Below, piece after piece: positions 12,120-23,729 of a DNA stretch of 64,000 nucleotides. A program made the position numbers and the translations under genes. The notes beneath the pieces were generated by a model. The model saw only the letters and a list, made by a program, of their open reading frames with translations, did not search any database and was not told the DNA's origin. Numbering within the stretch: position 1 is the stretch's first letter; each line of letters opens with the position of its first letter. Source of the stretch: Glandiceps talaboti (lineage: Eukaryota > Hemichordata > Enteropneusta > Spengelidae); NCBI RefSeq assembly GCF_964340395.1, contig NC_135549.1, forward strand, positions 26,840,095-26,904,094, in the 5' to 3' direction.

Positions 12120-13600
12120 TGTTAAGTCTGTAAAGGCAATGAATTGTTGGATGATTGTGAGAGAACACTCAGCAACAGTATATTGGTAATGGTTGTTCTG
12201 TGGAAAGGTTGTTTGTTATCTATCTAAATTGTTCTTGGGAAAGCAAAATGTGTATGACACACAAGCCTTTTGGTGAACCCTGATCAGTTTAATAGTTACA
12301 CTTGATGAACAAACTATTGTAAAAATCCAGAGCTGTATAACCAAGTATTGGAAAAAGCTGATATATCAAAATTCCCTGTAAACCCTGAAAAGCCCAACTG
12401 CTACTGGAAGCATGTAGAATTCACTACCATATGTAGTCTCTAGCATTATGAATTCTACTTAATTCCATCATATTTTAGAGGTATCCACTACTAGAACCAA
12501 ATTCATATCCTGTGTAGATACACAGTATCCAGTAGTGTATTCCACATTGGATTCTGCTGGAATACATTGGAATCCTGTTGGCTGGATTCTGTCACTGTAT
12601 TCTGATGTTCCATCTCCAGTGTTATACAGTGTCTTTATTCTACATGGATTCTGGTAGTCTCCATTATGTATTGTGTAGAATTCTACTGGATACTACCAGT
12701 ATCCATAACAGTATAAACCACAATACACTGTGTATTCTGGGCCATTTCACACAGTGACATCAACCATAATAAGGACGCATGTCGTATAAACCCTGTTGGT
12801 ATAGTTGTTAGTTTTTATGAGTAATTTTCATAATTAATTTTTGTTCATTATTTGGTTATATCTTATGAATGCGAACTTCACATTTCATTTAAATTGGTAC
12901 ATACATCAGCATAACAAATAACATGTGTTTGGTGTATTTTTTAATGTAGTTTTTCATTGTGATGTGTAATTTACATAAATAATCATTTTTGATAATTTGG
13001 TAATATCTTTTTTAATGCAGATTTTTCAATTTCACATGATTTAGTATATGCATTGATGGTAAAGAAGTGCATTTCATGTTGTATCCTTTAAAGCTTGTTC
13101 ACGTAGCTTATAATCGTACTGTTTAATTTGCATAATTTAGGACTTTTTGATAATTGGGCAATATATTATCTATACAAGCTCTAAATTTCATATTGGTTCA
13201 TATAATTAATGTTCCAATTAATGTATACTACTTATAGCTCAACATTTTGCATTCCAACAAAGTGTGTAATGCAACGAAAAAAGTGTGGTTATGCCCTTAG
13301 GAGGCATTCAGTTTAAATCTGGGAGTTTATAATATAATCAACCATTGACAGGTACCTGTAGGATGTCATCATATTTTAGTAGTGGATTACTAATCCCAAC
13401 ACATTGGGTTTATAAATGGTCACTTGTACAAATTACAATGTATTTATGATGAACTTGATAAACGACAACAGGTATGTTTGGAACTATGAGTGTTATTAAG
13501 TTACAATGTAACCAAGTAAAGCACTAATATTAAGTTGAGTCTCTTGCTTAAATCAAGTAAAGAGTTTGGTTCTCATGCATTGGAAATTCAGTGTTAAGCG
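12120..13600. other. Non-coding stretch with GGAATACA/TGTATTCC-rich block
   Basis: At 12410-12740 short words such as GGATTCTG, GAATTCTAC and TGTATTCC recur in both orientations at irregular spacing. The rest is AT-rich and featureless. A poly-T run follows at 13604-13636. No gene is supported. Confidence 0.45.
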
Positions 13601-13604
13601 CCTT

Positions 13605-13641
<37 letters not shown>

Positions 13642-13762
13642 GTTTCTTTAGGTCCAACACGCTGCTCCACAGCATCGTAAGCTGTTTGAGGTCAGTGTTT
13701 CTTCAATTCTTACGTGTACAACTGATTATGTCTCTCACAAAATCCTCTTCAATATGTAACTA

Positions 13763-13985
13763 AGAGACGATCGCACACTGACCATCGCACAAACTCAATA
13801 AACGAACTTCATTTGTGAAGGACAAAACCTCTCCCCTAATTGAACACTCACAAGTGTGATATCTATACGTACGTTTTTATAGGATGAAAATTGTAGCAGT
13901 CACACCACTACGATCGATTCAATGTGAAACATGATGGTAAACACATTAAAATAATGGAAACCCAGTACTTTAGATTTAATGAATC
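13763..13985. repeat. Dispersed repeat related to 55937-56170
   Basis: Shares the order ACGATCGCACA, a run of C/T, CACAAGT, ATACGTTTTTATAG and CACTACGATCG with the TIR element at 55937-56429. This copy is diverged and has no clear right-hand terminus. Confidence 0.6.
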
Positions 13986-14205
13986 ACAGTAGTATAGAAC
14001 CACGGCCATGATTTGAGATTTCACAGATCACAGTAGTATAAAATCATCATGATTTGAGATTTCACGGATCACAGTAGTATATGATCATTATCATGATTCG
14101 AGATTTCACGTATCACAGTAGTATATGATCATTATCATGATTTGAGATTTCACAGATCACAGTAGTATAGAATCATGCCCATGATTTGAGATTTCACAGA
14201 TATAT
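13984..14205 (+). repeat. 44-bp minisatellite, five copies
   Basis: The phrase ATCACAGTAGTATA ... CATGATTTGAGATTTCAC repeats five times with a unit of about 44 bp and single-base variants. Two units contain the palindromic word ATGATCATTATCATGA. Confidence 0.9.
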
Positions 14206-14449
14206 ATGTATGACATACGTACAGAAACATGGAAAAGGGTATGATGCACATCATCACAGACATTGTGTGGGGGATGAGAAACAAGACACTCTTTTGTTTG
14301 TGCTAAAATAGAACAAACGTGGGGCTATTTTTTTTTTTATCTTAACTGCATTTCTTTATGCTTAAAGTACTTTCACCAATGCTTCATGTGATCTCTCTAA
14401 AATTTGAAAGTACATTACATTGGCATAAACTAGACCTATTATACACTGG

Positions 14450-15345
14450 AGCAAGGTATTGTGGGAACTACAGTTGGGCGTTTCACACCTCGGTCTTAAT
14501 TACCATGTACTGCCGCACATTAGCTACAAGTATAGTGTTTGCTGTGATTTGGAGGGTTTCTTCTTCGATTTTTGTGGGGTTACGTTTTTTGATCCGATGT
14601 TTTACTGGAAGTAAATGCTACAATTCCTGTTGGGGAAACTCAAATAGACAAGATTACATTGAAAACGCGAGCGAGATGTCAGCCTACTACCCGTTTCAAA
14701 ATGCTGCAGTGCGTTGCTACTTTTGCCGATTTGGACGGGAATGGGGTACCTCTGAACATTTTTTGACCTTTGAGGCTCCGTTATTAATGCCGGAATTAGG
14801 AAATGTCTGATTTTTTGGCAGGTAAGGCGTAATTTTGCAGAAAAGTCAACCCAACTTTGCGATTCACATCTGAATCGCTTCCGTCTATTTGCGTTTACAT
14901 TACATGAATGGTAGCGTTTGCTTCCAGTTAAACATTGGAACGAAAAAAATGCACAAAAATGAAAGAAAAATATCAAAATCACAACAATTTCAAACGCTAC
15001 AATTATTGCAGCTAGATTCGAGTGTAATTTGTTTGGTACTTGGGACATCTGATTTGTTTCTAACTGTTTGGTAATATCTAAAACAAATTACAATTTCACC
15101 CCCCCCCCCCCCCCATACCCCACATCAACGCGTGGATGTATGATTTAAAGTGAACCTTCCTTACAGGAATGATAGCACTTGCTTTCAATTAATGATCGGA
15201 ACGAACAAAAGGACAAAATACGAAGAAAACCCCCTAAAAATCACAACAAACGATATAATTATTGCAGCTAGATTTGCGTGGGTTTTTTGAGGTACTTGGG
15301 ACTTCTGAACTCATTCTAATTGTTCGCTACTTACAGGTTCTGCAA
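14450..15345. repeat. About 190-bp element in three copies, inverted and direct
   Basis: 14890-15080 and 15160-15340 are diverged direct copies. They share GCTTTCA/GCTTCCA, GGAACGAA, AAATCACAACAA, ATTATTGCAGCTAGATT and GGTACTTGGGAC. 14450-14650 matches them on the opposite strand. The inverted arms could fold into a hairpin. The 150-codon frame at 14358 and the minus frame at 14602 lie inside these repeats and are not supported as genes. Confidence 0.6.
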
Positions 15346-17500
15346 AACGTGCTAGGTATTGTAGTTTAGTTAGCTGGAGGTCTTCTTTGTCTTTAAATTG
15401 GAGACGACGTCAACTCGAATTGTGAAAGGAATCATTCAACTTATACCATCACTATCGTAATCGTTGATGTCAGGGAAGTCAGGAAATACGTGCATCCTGA
15501 CTCAAGCCTGAGCAAGAATGGACGCTCTCATTCAATGTTGACTAATAAATGAAAGACAACTAAATAATTATATGAATAATGTTATAGAATGTCCACCTGG
15601 GTTACAAGTTTTAACTAATTACGTACACCTGATTAACATACATTATCTCTACGATGTTCGTAAGCGACCAATCAGCATTCACCATTCAAGACACATCCGT
15701 ACGTTCATTGTTGTAGTCCACTCACCACCACTCTTTCATGTAGATGAGTAACCATATCGACTCAGTGAGAAATTTCACAGAATATCTAAAACAAAATAAT
15801 ATTTTCATTCCTTTTTCGTTGTACAAGTCGAAAATTCAACTCGGTGGCGTGAGGTAAACCCCACCCTTTACCGTCGGAACAAGGTAAATTATCGCGGCGC
15901 TACTACACGCCGTGATAATTTTACAGCATTTCTATACAAAGGTTAAGGTTTACACCCGATACCCTATACCAACTCGTTGGATTGATGACTTAAAATATAC
16001 CTAAGCGGCTTCCTTAAAAGTAGTATAAAATAATGTAATGAATTATGATGGATGTGATAAGCGACGAATCAATCACCCATCCATCAAAAGAAAAGAAAAT
16101 ACACGAAACATGTAATAACATGTTATAAACAGGACAATTCTTATGCTTGTGTTTGCAGCGGGATGTACGTAGTTAAATTTAATTCTCCTAAAATAAGTAT
16201 TGAAATATTCCGATACGTGTTTTGTTATTACTCATCCACGTAACTCATGCAGAAAGTGATAATTATACATATCTGGTGATACGCTCAAAAATGTTCCACG
16301 TTTCGATAACAGATTGTCATCAAATGGACACGCTAGTTTCCTCCTCCTACAACCTCAACTGATCTTCATCACCAGAAACATTGCAATCACCTGAAGTAGA
16401 CATATATGATACACTGTCATCGTTAGTAATGATATGCACAGATACAGGATAGTACCGAATTTTTTGTCTGGTAATACGGAGATGTTCCACAAAACGATCG
16501 CCAAGACGACTTGCAGTCGAATCTATACATAAAAAATACCTTCGTGGAAGGTAATACAATACACTACATTAGTAACTGATTGGTATTAATAATAAACCGA
16601 CATGTACTACATCGTGAACGATCGCAAGGAAATAAACCAGCGTTAACTTCTAATCCATGTTGTTCTGTATGGATAAACTATTCTCTAAGATTGGTATCAC
16701 GATGCCAAGCTGTTAAAGGTGCTTCACAAAATAATTAATTGGTTACTCTGTCAGAACGTGAGATATAAAATGCTCGCATATAATGTTCTTAACTCTGGTG
16801 AAAAGGGTGGTATGTCAGAGCCAAGATAGGTCGTTTATGATTACTCTTCTGATCACGACATGTGAACTAATACAAGCTTCCCTAGACAAAGATGACACCT
16901 TCTTCAAAACCGCATTGGTAAGTGAAACAAGATATCCACGTTGATGGAAGTACGTGCAAAATTTAGGAGACCTTTCCCTGAAATGCAAATACGACGTAAA
17001 CGAAGTAATTGTGAATATGGAAGGGAAGCTCTAAACTTATTAGCATGTGATGTAACCATATTGCTAAGAAGAATGTGAATCAGTAGACTTAGTATAAACA
17101 GATGTAGCTATGTCATCATCATCAATCCTAAGGGATCCTTAGTTTAGAATTATCATAAGTATAGCAGGACTAAAAATACATATGAATCAATAAATTGCAT
17201 CAGTTCCTCAAGTTTGAGTTAGGCTGCACCAACACCATCATCAATAATTTATATAAATCAGGTGAGATCCCCTGATACGTGCTGAAAATAAGGTGTTCCT
17301 GATAAGACATAGATAAAAATAAACAAGCATAACTAGGACCAAGGCAACTTCCCCATAGCTGCGCCGCATTTCTGTACAACATGTACAAATAAGAAATATT
17401 TCATACAGTTTTTGTTTTTTTGCAATGTACAATATAGATTAAACAAATATAAATTTGATCGTTGTTGTTTTACATTAATTTTTCATATAGGAAGCCATGG
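15345..17500. other. Non-coding, part of an older duplication
   Basis: No gene is supported. A short hairpin with arms GGTAAATTATCGCGGCG and CGCCGTGATAATTTTAC lies at about 15883-15925. 16010-16260 resembles 19990-20765 (ATAAACAGGACAATT; ATATTCCGATACGT; GTTATTACTC). Confidence 0.5.
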
Positions 17501-17506
17501 AAAAAT

Positions 17507-17544
<38 letters not shown>

Positions 17545-17616
17545 ACACACACACACATACATACATACATACATACATACATACATACATACATACATAC
17601 ATACATACATACATAC
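17507..17616 (+). repeat. (AC)n then (ATAC)n microsatellite
   Basis: Compound tract with AC dinucleotides first and ATAC tetranucleotides second. The overlapping Cys/Val-Tyr and His-Thr frames around it are artefacts. Confidence 0.95.
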
Positions 17617-17737
17617 AACACGTACTGCATACTTAGTATGTGCGTACGTACGTACGAACGCACACACACATATTTACATAAAAATGTACATAAATACAGA
17701 CAGACAGTGTACATTTGACGTTATCGTACGTTAAATA

Positions 17738-19720
17738 AACATTGTATACATTTATTAATCTTTTTGCAATATATTGAGTGACAAACAAGGACTTGGCATA
17801 GTGATAAAATTGTTTTAAAATTACTAATCCGAAATAAATACCAACTCCTCATGAATATGGCCATTTTAAACCTACTTCATGAGTCCTATTACAAATCTAT
17901 TATAAATATTGCCATGACTACCAGACTAAACTCGTAGTTACTTATTTCAAGTGACTATGGAAAGCATTTTTCATTTATGGCAACACAGCATTTCGCAATA
18001 TGTGCAACCGATGAAAATCCACCTTTTGTTTTGTCTGTCGATAACAAAAATGTTCAAACGTATTTGCTACAACTTTTCATCGTTGGAATCACATAATGTT
18101 AGTTTGAATAGCATGTCTCTGTACATCTCATTATTATCATTGCTATTTTGGATTGTATCAGCTACCTGCTTATGACTTCACTTTGAAATACAGGTTATTG
18201 CATTGCGTACATCAACTGAGTATGTTTCAGATAAATGTCGACAGATTTTGCAGGGTAGTTAGATAGTACAGGGTCAAGGCTTCCACAATGGAGTATACAT
18301 GTAAGTAGTTGTAATTAATCTCTCGCTACAAAGGGTCTCACATATTGGTCGATGTAGATATTATTTAGGTAGCATCTAACTGACAAAGAGTCGTTAATCT
18401 TTCCTACATACCAAAGCACTTGACCCTGTGAGGAGTTTACCAGGTGATCGGTGATTTGCTTTTGTAATCTATGTTGTTTGTATGTCATGTAGAACGAACT
18501 AGCTGATTTGAATCTTAATGGAACTTAATCGATAACCAAGTATATAGCTGTCTCCCATTATCAAATCAGCTAGTTCGTTCGACACGACTTACAATCAGCA
18601 AAAATATATTGTCCGTTATGGTTACTTCTGTTGTGAAAGGAAAATCATGCAAAGTTGATGACGTCTTGGCTTTTCTCGAAGCAGCTTTCCGATTTTGCAT
18701 ATGAATAGGAAGTGATTAAAAGGCTGCATGACACAGTTTGAGGTCACCGTTATTAAGAAGTGCTAAATAGAATTACAGTTGTTTGTCATATATTAATACA
18801 TGGATTAATTAACCTACGTCATCCTAATGACTTGGTACGGAAAAGAATTATGTAAATACGAACGTACACACACATTTACATAAGTATAGACCAACCTATA
18901 TGCATATGAAATTATTCATTCCGCAAAAACCGTAATAATGCATCAAAATTGGCAAGTACAGACAGATCTCTCTCTACAAATAGTACTAGAACCAATCATG
19001 TGAACTTATGGTGCATTTAAAGTAGACATATGGATAAGGAATTGGTATTTATTTTATATATTTAATTTACAAAACAATTTTATCGGGGCTTCTTATATGA
19101 AAAAATTATGTTTTTGTAACTCAGTACATTGCAAAAAAACAAAAACTGTGTATTTTGTAATTATGTACGAAAAATAAAGAATTTACACATTTATTAATCT
19201 TTTTACACTTTATTGAGTGACAAACAAGGACTTTGCATATGTTGTTTCAAATTGATATTTCAGTGGTAAAATTGTTTTATTAATTAAAAGTCGGAAATAA
19301 ATACCAAATCCTCAGAATATAGCCACTTTAAAACTACTTTCAGGAGTCCCCTTACAAATCTGTAATGAGTATTGCCATGACTACCAGACTAAGCCCACAG
19401 TAACTTATTTAAAGTGATAGTGGAAAGTGGTTTTTATACATGGCAGCATAGCATTTCAAAATATGTGTAACCGATGAAAATCCACTTTTTGGTCTGTCTG
19501 TCGAAAACAACAATGTTTAAACGTGTTTCTTGATGCTAACGCTTCTTATCTTAACTTTTTGATAATGTCGATTTGAATATAGCATGCTTCGGTATGTCTC
19601 ATTATTATCATTGCTATTTTGGATTTTCAGACAGATAAACGGGCTGCATGACACAGTTTTAGGTCATCATTAGTACGAATTGAAGTGCTAAACGTTTATC
19701 TTAATACATGTATTGATTAA
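17738..19720. repeat. Diverged direct duplication (17738-18240 and 19176-19640)
   Basis: Both segments share TTTATTAATCTTTTT, ATTGAGTGACAAACAAGGACT, GAAATAAATACCAA, ATTGCCATGACTACCAGACTAA and CTCATTATTATCATTGCTATTTTGGATT in the same order. GCATGACACAGTTT also recurs at 18727 and 19644. Divergence is far higher than for the 21-26 kb duplication, so this event is older. Confidence 0.75.
18492..18580. repeat. Perfect 20-bp inverted repeat (foldback)
   Basis: GAACGAACTAGCTGATTTGA at 18492-18511 is exactly reverse-complementary to 18561-18580, with a 49-bp loop. It looks like a small MITE or the ends of one. Confidence 0.85.
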
Positions 19721-20295
19721 CCGACGTCCTCCTAATGACTTAGGTGCGGAAAATTGACGATATAAGATATCTACAACTCAAGCCAATGTCTGTCATAACC
19801 TACGGTTGTATCTTCTAAGTCGGTTCATTTTAGTGAAATTTGGGTAATAGAAGTTAAATTTTGTCATAATATTGCCTACAAATAGTTTCGCAAAGGTTGT
19901 CATCATTAATGGTCTATTTTAGGTGTAGTATTCTTAGAATTGTGACGAGAGTGCTAACGGGGTGCCTTTTATGCTATAATATGAACATTCCTTAAAAGTA
20001 ACATGGCCACATAATGTAATGATGTATGTGGTTAGTGACGGGTCAATCATCATCCATCCATCCACCTATTATCCACCAAGCCAATAAAGTAATTAATGGT
20101 ACCTAATAAACTATTTGCTTAAAGAATATAAAATGTCACTATCCACTCATGTGTAACTTCGAGGATAATATTTATTTCCAGTATAAAGTTAAGCTGTACA
20201 TTCATACTTTTTTTTAGAATTACCTTATTTTAGCCACCCCGTTTTGCTGTGAACTATCAATAAATGTTCGTAAGCTTAAATACTGGTTTTCAGTA

Positions 20296-20515
20296 TGATA
20301 TAATATAAAATAATGTAATATAATATAATATAATATAATATAATATGATATAATATGATATAATATAATATAATATAATATAATATAATATAATATTTAT
20401 ATAGTAAAATGTTAAATAATATATGTAATAAGTATATTGAATTATTTATACGAAGTTCAAATATATTGGAAAGCTTTAACAATTGTATTGTTTATTGATT
20501 AATTAATTAATTAAT

Positions 20516-20546
<31 letters not shown>

Positions 20547-20582
20547 TGTATTAATTAATTAATTAATTCATTCATTTATTTA
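20296..20582. repeat. (TAATA)n and ATTA/TTTA simple repeats
   Basis: Pentanucleotide TAATA lies at 20296-20394, and AATT/TTTA tetranucleotides at 20506-20582. Confidence 0.9.
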
Positions 20583-21331
20583 CTTATTTGAAATTTCTAT
20601 GCTCCGGCTTCAAATTGAAAAAAAAAATACAAACATGTCATAAACAGGACAATTGAAAATTTTAATGTATGGTTTTGTACAACGTGAATGTGTAATTTAT
20701 GTATCCTAAAATAAATATTGAGATATTCCGATACGTTCTGTGTTATTACTCGTCCACGTAAGTGATCACGCTGATACCATTAACTATAAATTGCTTTGTC
20801 CACCTCATCAAAAGAGAAGTGTTTGCCAGAAGAGAATCGGAGACAGGTAAGAAAACACTTTCAAGATGCTGTAGACACTTTTTTATTTTTAAGCTTTTGG
20901 ACAGATATCCAAATTTAATGCAACTCGACAATCAACATTGCCACCTTATAGTAATCTGATTAAACCTGCACTGGCTGCAACTTGAGTATTGTTTTTTTTT
21001 TTCAACTTGACAACCAAAAATGTATTCACTGAAAACTGTTGAAATACCAATAAGTAGATATTTTGCATGCCAATTATCGGTCTATATTATCTTTATCTTA
21101 TATATTACTAACTTAAACTCGGGATCTATTGAGAACGGTGATATTTGGATTCGCTTCCGAAAATCAATTTTAACGGACACATTGCACTATATTATATGTA
21201 CTACTACACAAATATGTTAACCCACATGTAAACTGCAATGTTTGTAAAATGTTTGTTGAGCCGGGAGGCGTTCTGTTTGAGGTGAAATGGTTTTATATTG
21301 TGGCAATGACCATGAGTGATTTTTTTTCAGG

Positions 21332-21389
21332 ATGAAGTTTTTGGTGTTAGCAGTCCATACCATTTTAATTTCTTTGTCCGTGGAAGGAG
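21332..21389 (+). CDS. Link/F-lectin gene: signal-peptide exon, copy 1
   Basis: After TTTTTTTTCAG|G the ATG opens 19 codons with a basic second residue and a hydrophobic core (FLVLAVHTILISLSVEG), a classic secretion signal. The exon ends at GGAG|GTATGT in phase 1, matching the phase of every downstream Link exon. Joined to Link 1 at 35948, the reading continues directly into the module. The upstream acceptor implies at least one 5'-untranslated exon that I could not find. The next coding exon lies 14.6 kb downstream. Copy 2 at 24134 could serve instead; which one is used is unknown. Confidence 0.7.
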
Positions 21390-23182
21390 GTATGTTACCT
21401 TAATCTGTCAACAAAAAAATGTAACATAGTGAGACATGTCATCTCAAATATTGGTTGAAGTAACTGAAAAATAAAAAAGTTAAACCAAGGGGTTTGGTGA
21501 GGTGACGAGTATCCACGGCGACACCGTGGTGTTGTGTAATTCCCCATACCCCACAATGGCGTTTTTTTCAAATTTCGACTTATAATTTTCAAATTTTGCA
21601 TCCATTTTCCGAGTATATTAGGCAAAATTCGTATAGTTTTAGAATTTGGAATTAATACTCTATATTATTGTAATCTGTATTTGAGTATGATTTTATCGAC
21701 GAGTATTCTTAGGGGCGAAATCAATAGTTCAATGTAGGATAAAAAACTAAATTCCTTTAGTTAGACCTCAGACCCCCCCCCCCCCCCTCTAACTAAAGTG
21801 GCCAAAATTGATGTTTCAGCCAGCGCAATTAATATCAAATGAATATGTAGTAGTCGATAGCACTATGAATACAAGGCCGTGTGCTTTGAGAAAATTGCTC
21901 TTTTATTAACACTTTCTTGTCTTTGCAAATGGCTAACAGCATTGCAACATTATAATAACAGCAACAGAAGAAAACCAGTATACAACTGTGAACATTCTGC
22001 TAAGATCTCTTGGACGGCCTCAGAAATACTTTTATGGACGGCATTACTCTGTTATTTTTTAATATTGATCTCCCAGAGCTTGTTTGTTAGTCTCTCAAAA
22101 TCACTAGATGGCGTTTTGTACATTGTGAGGAGAACAGAAATTATACATGTACATGGAGACTGGGACTGGCCAAATGACTTACCAAAGTTCCCTAATCGTC
22201 CGTCGTCCGAACATAGACACAGCGAAAAGTCTTTTAAAAGATTGGGACGTGTGCATGCATACACACAGAGAACGTCATGGATTTTGACCTTGTTCCCAAC
22301 ATGTCTTCAGTTTTCATGCATTTACTTGGAGTGAAAATTCTCACATTTCCTGATTGGACATTTTTCCGAATTTCTATTTCTGTGCTAGCATTGGGCTTAA
22401 TAGCCACATTTCTCACATTTGGCTAATGTTGTCCACTTTCCATTAGCTACATGGAAAAGTCATTAGCCACAAACTTTAAACTTTGAAAATGTTACATTGT
22501 TTTTGCATTGCCTTAATTTATGATATTTGTCTTATTTAGTTATTATTGTTGTCATGAGCACTAACAGTCATACTAAACTTTGCCTACGTCAAAATATTGA
22601 CACTATCATGCTAAACTAAATTTTGCCAGTTTTTTCTGCGTGTATTTATATATATACTATACACACGAACTTTCCAATGTTACTTGACAGTGGACGTATC
22701 AATACTGGAAATTGATACAATGTTACGACATGCTGGGTGGTCGTCTTTGAAAATAACGGCGCCAAAAATCCAAAACGCAGTGCAGACATAAATAAAGGAC
22801 TTTTGCAAGAAAGTTATCCAGTTTAGGCATTTCCTTGATTCATAAACATTAATAAACTGGCACAATACTATGGTGACTGTCGCCATACATGTATATTTCG
22901 TGTGCCAGACGAAAAAATCGTTGTAAACCAGACGGTAATATACTGCCTTGTGAATTCATTAGTCGCTTTACCAAATTTGACCTCGGCGGCCGGCTGTTTA
23001 CCTTTGGCGCACAGTTCGCGGAACAGGAAACAACTAGCTACCGCGGTTCGTCCCGCAGTGTAGTGCAGGTGGAACCATTGGAGTCTTGCCCGCAAAAGTG
23101 GCCTTAGAGGAAAATAGTGTACATCCATCCAGACAGTTGTTATAAAATTGAATTATATTTAGATTTCAATTAAGCTGGTATT

Positions 23183-23362
23183 TACCGATGGAATAAATGC
23201 TTTGTAAGATATGCGAATATACCGAACCGTATGACAACTTTAAATAGAATAAGTTAAAATGATGGTATAACGACCTTTTAATATTCTATTTAAAGTTGTC
23301 ATACGGTTCTGATGAATAATCGCATATCTTAACACATTATTTTCTTATGTTACACCATCGGT
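23183..23362. repeat. Nested foldback element (MITE-like)
   Basis: The core arms 23225-23251 and 23282-23308 are 27-bp reverse complements (ACCGTATGACAACTTT on the left arm). Outer arms TAAGATATGCG/CGCATATCTTA and ACCGATGG/CCATCGGT extend the palindrome. The element is duplicated with its host unit at about 25970-26149. Confidence 0.88.
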
Positions 23363-23729
23363 CGAACTGATGTTGTACCTACTGGGGTCCTGGAATGAGA
23401 TGCCTTGGAAAAAGTGTCGAATACAATCGATCATCAATTTCATTTCCTCGACAATTTGTCTCATTCCCTCAACAATACATCTTGCTCTCAGTACAACAAT
23501 GTCATACTAAAACTGCTAGACATCACCGTAATCACATGTGGATAAAGGTTACTACTTTCAAGTGAATTGTTGTCTGCGCAAACTGCCGGGGAACAATTTG
23601 GCATCCAAACATCCAAAGCGAACACAATAGAGTGGGTTCTAGGCCTGTTTCACCCCCCCCCCCCTCACTCGGCCTTTTACGGTCTGGCCTGTTGGCCCCT
23701 TGCCTCACGGTCATTTTGCCCCCCCCCCC

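Larger units (their letters stand above)
20925..23729 (+). repeat. Tandem duplication unit 1
   Basis: A unit of about 2.8 kb followed head-to-tail by unit 2. It starts at TCGACAATCAACATTGCC and ends in a poly-C run. It contains one signal-peptide exon (21332), a poly-C tract at about 21773 and a foldback element (23183-23362). The two units differ by scattered substitutions and short indels, so the offset drifts from 2805 to 2787 bp. Confidence 0.93.

Noticed and set aside
14358-15048. ORFs of 150 (+) and 148 (-) codons
   Set aside because: They overlap on opposite strands inside an inverted-repeat cluster and show no family motif.
21879-22334. 151-codon frame repeated at 24666 in the second duplication unit
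   Set aside because: It has no ATG start (opens at GTG). The second copy has a stop at codon 130 from one substitution, and there is no recognisable domain. Conservation simply reflects the recent duplication.
22868-23128. Conserved opposing frames of 72 and 86 codons in both duplication units
   Set aside because: Overlapping frames on both strands with no motif. They are conserved only because the units are near-identical.
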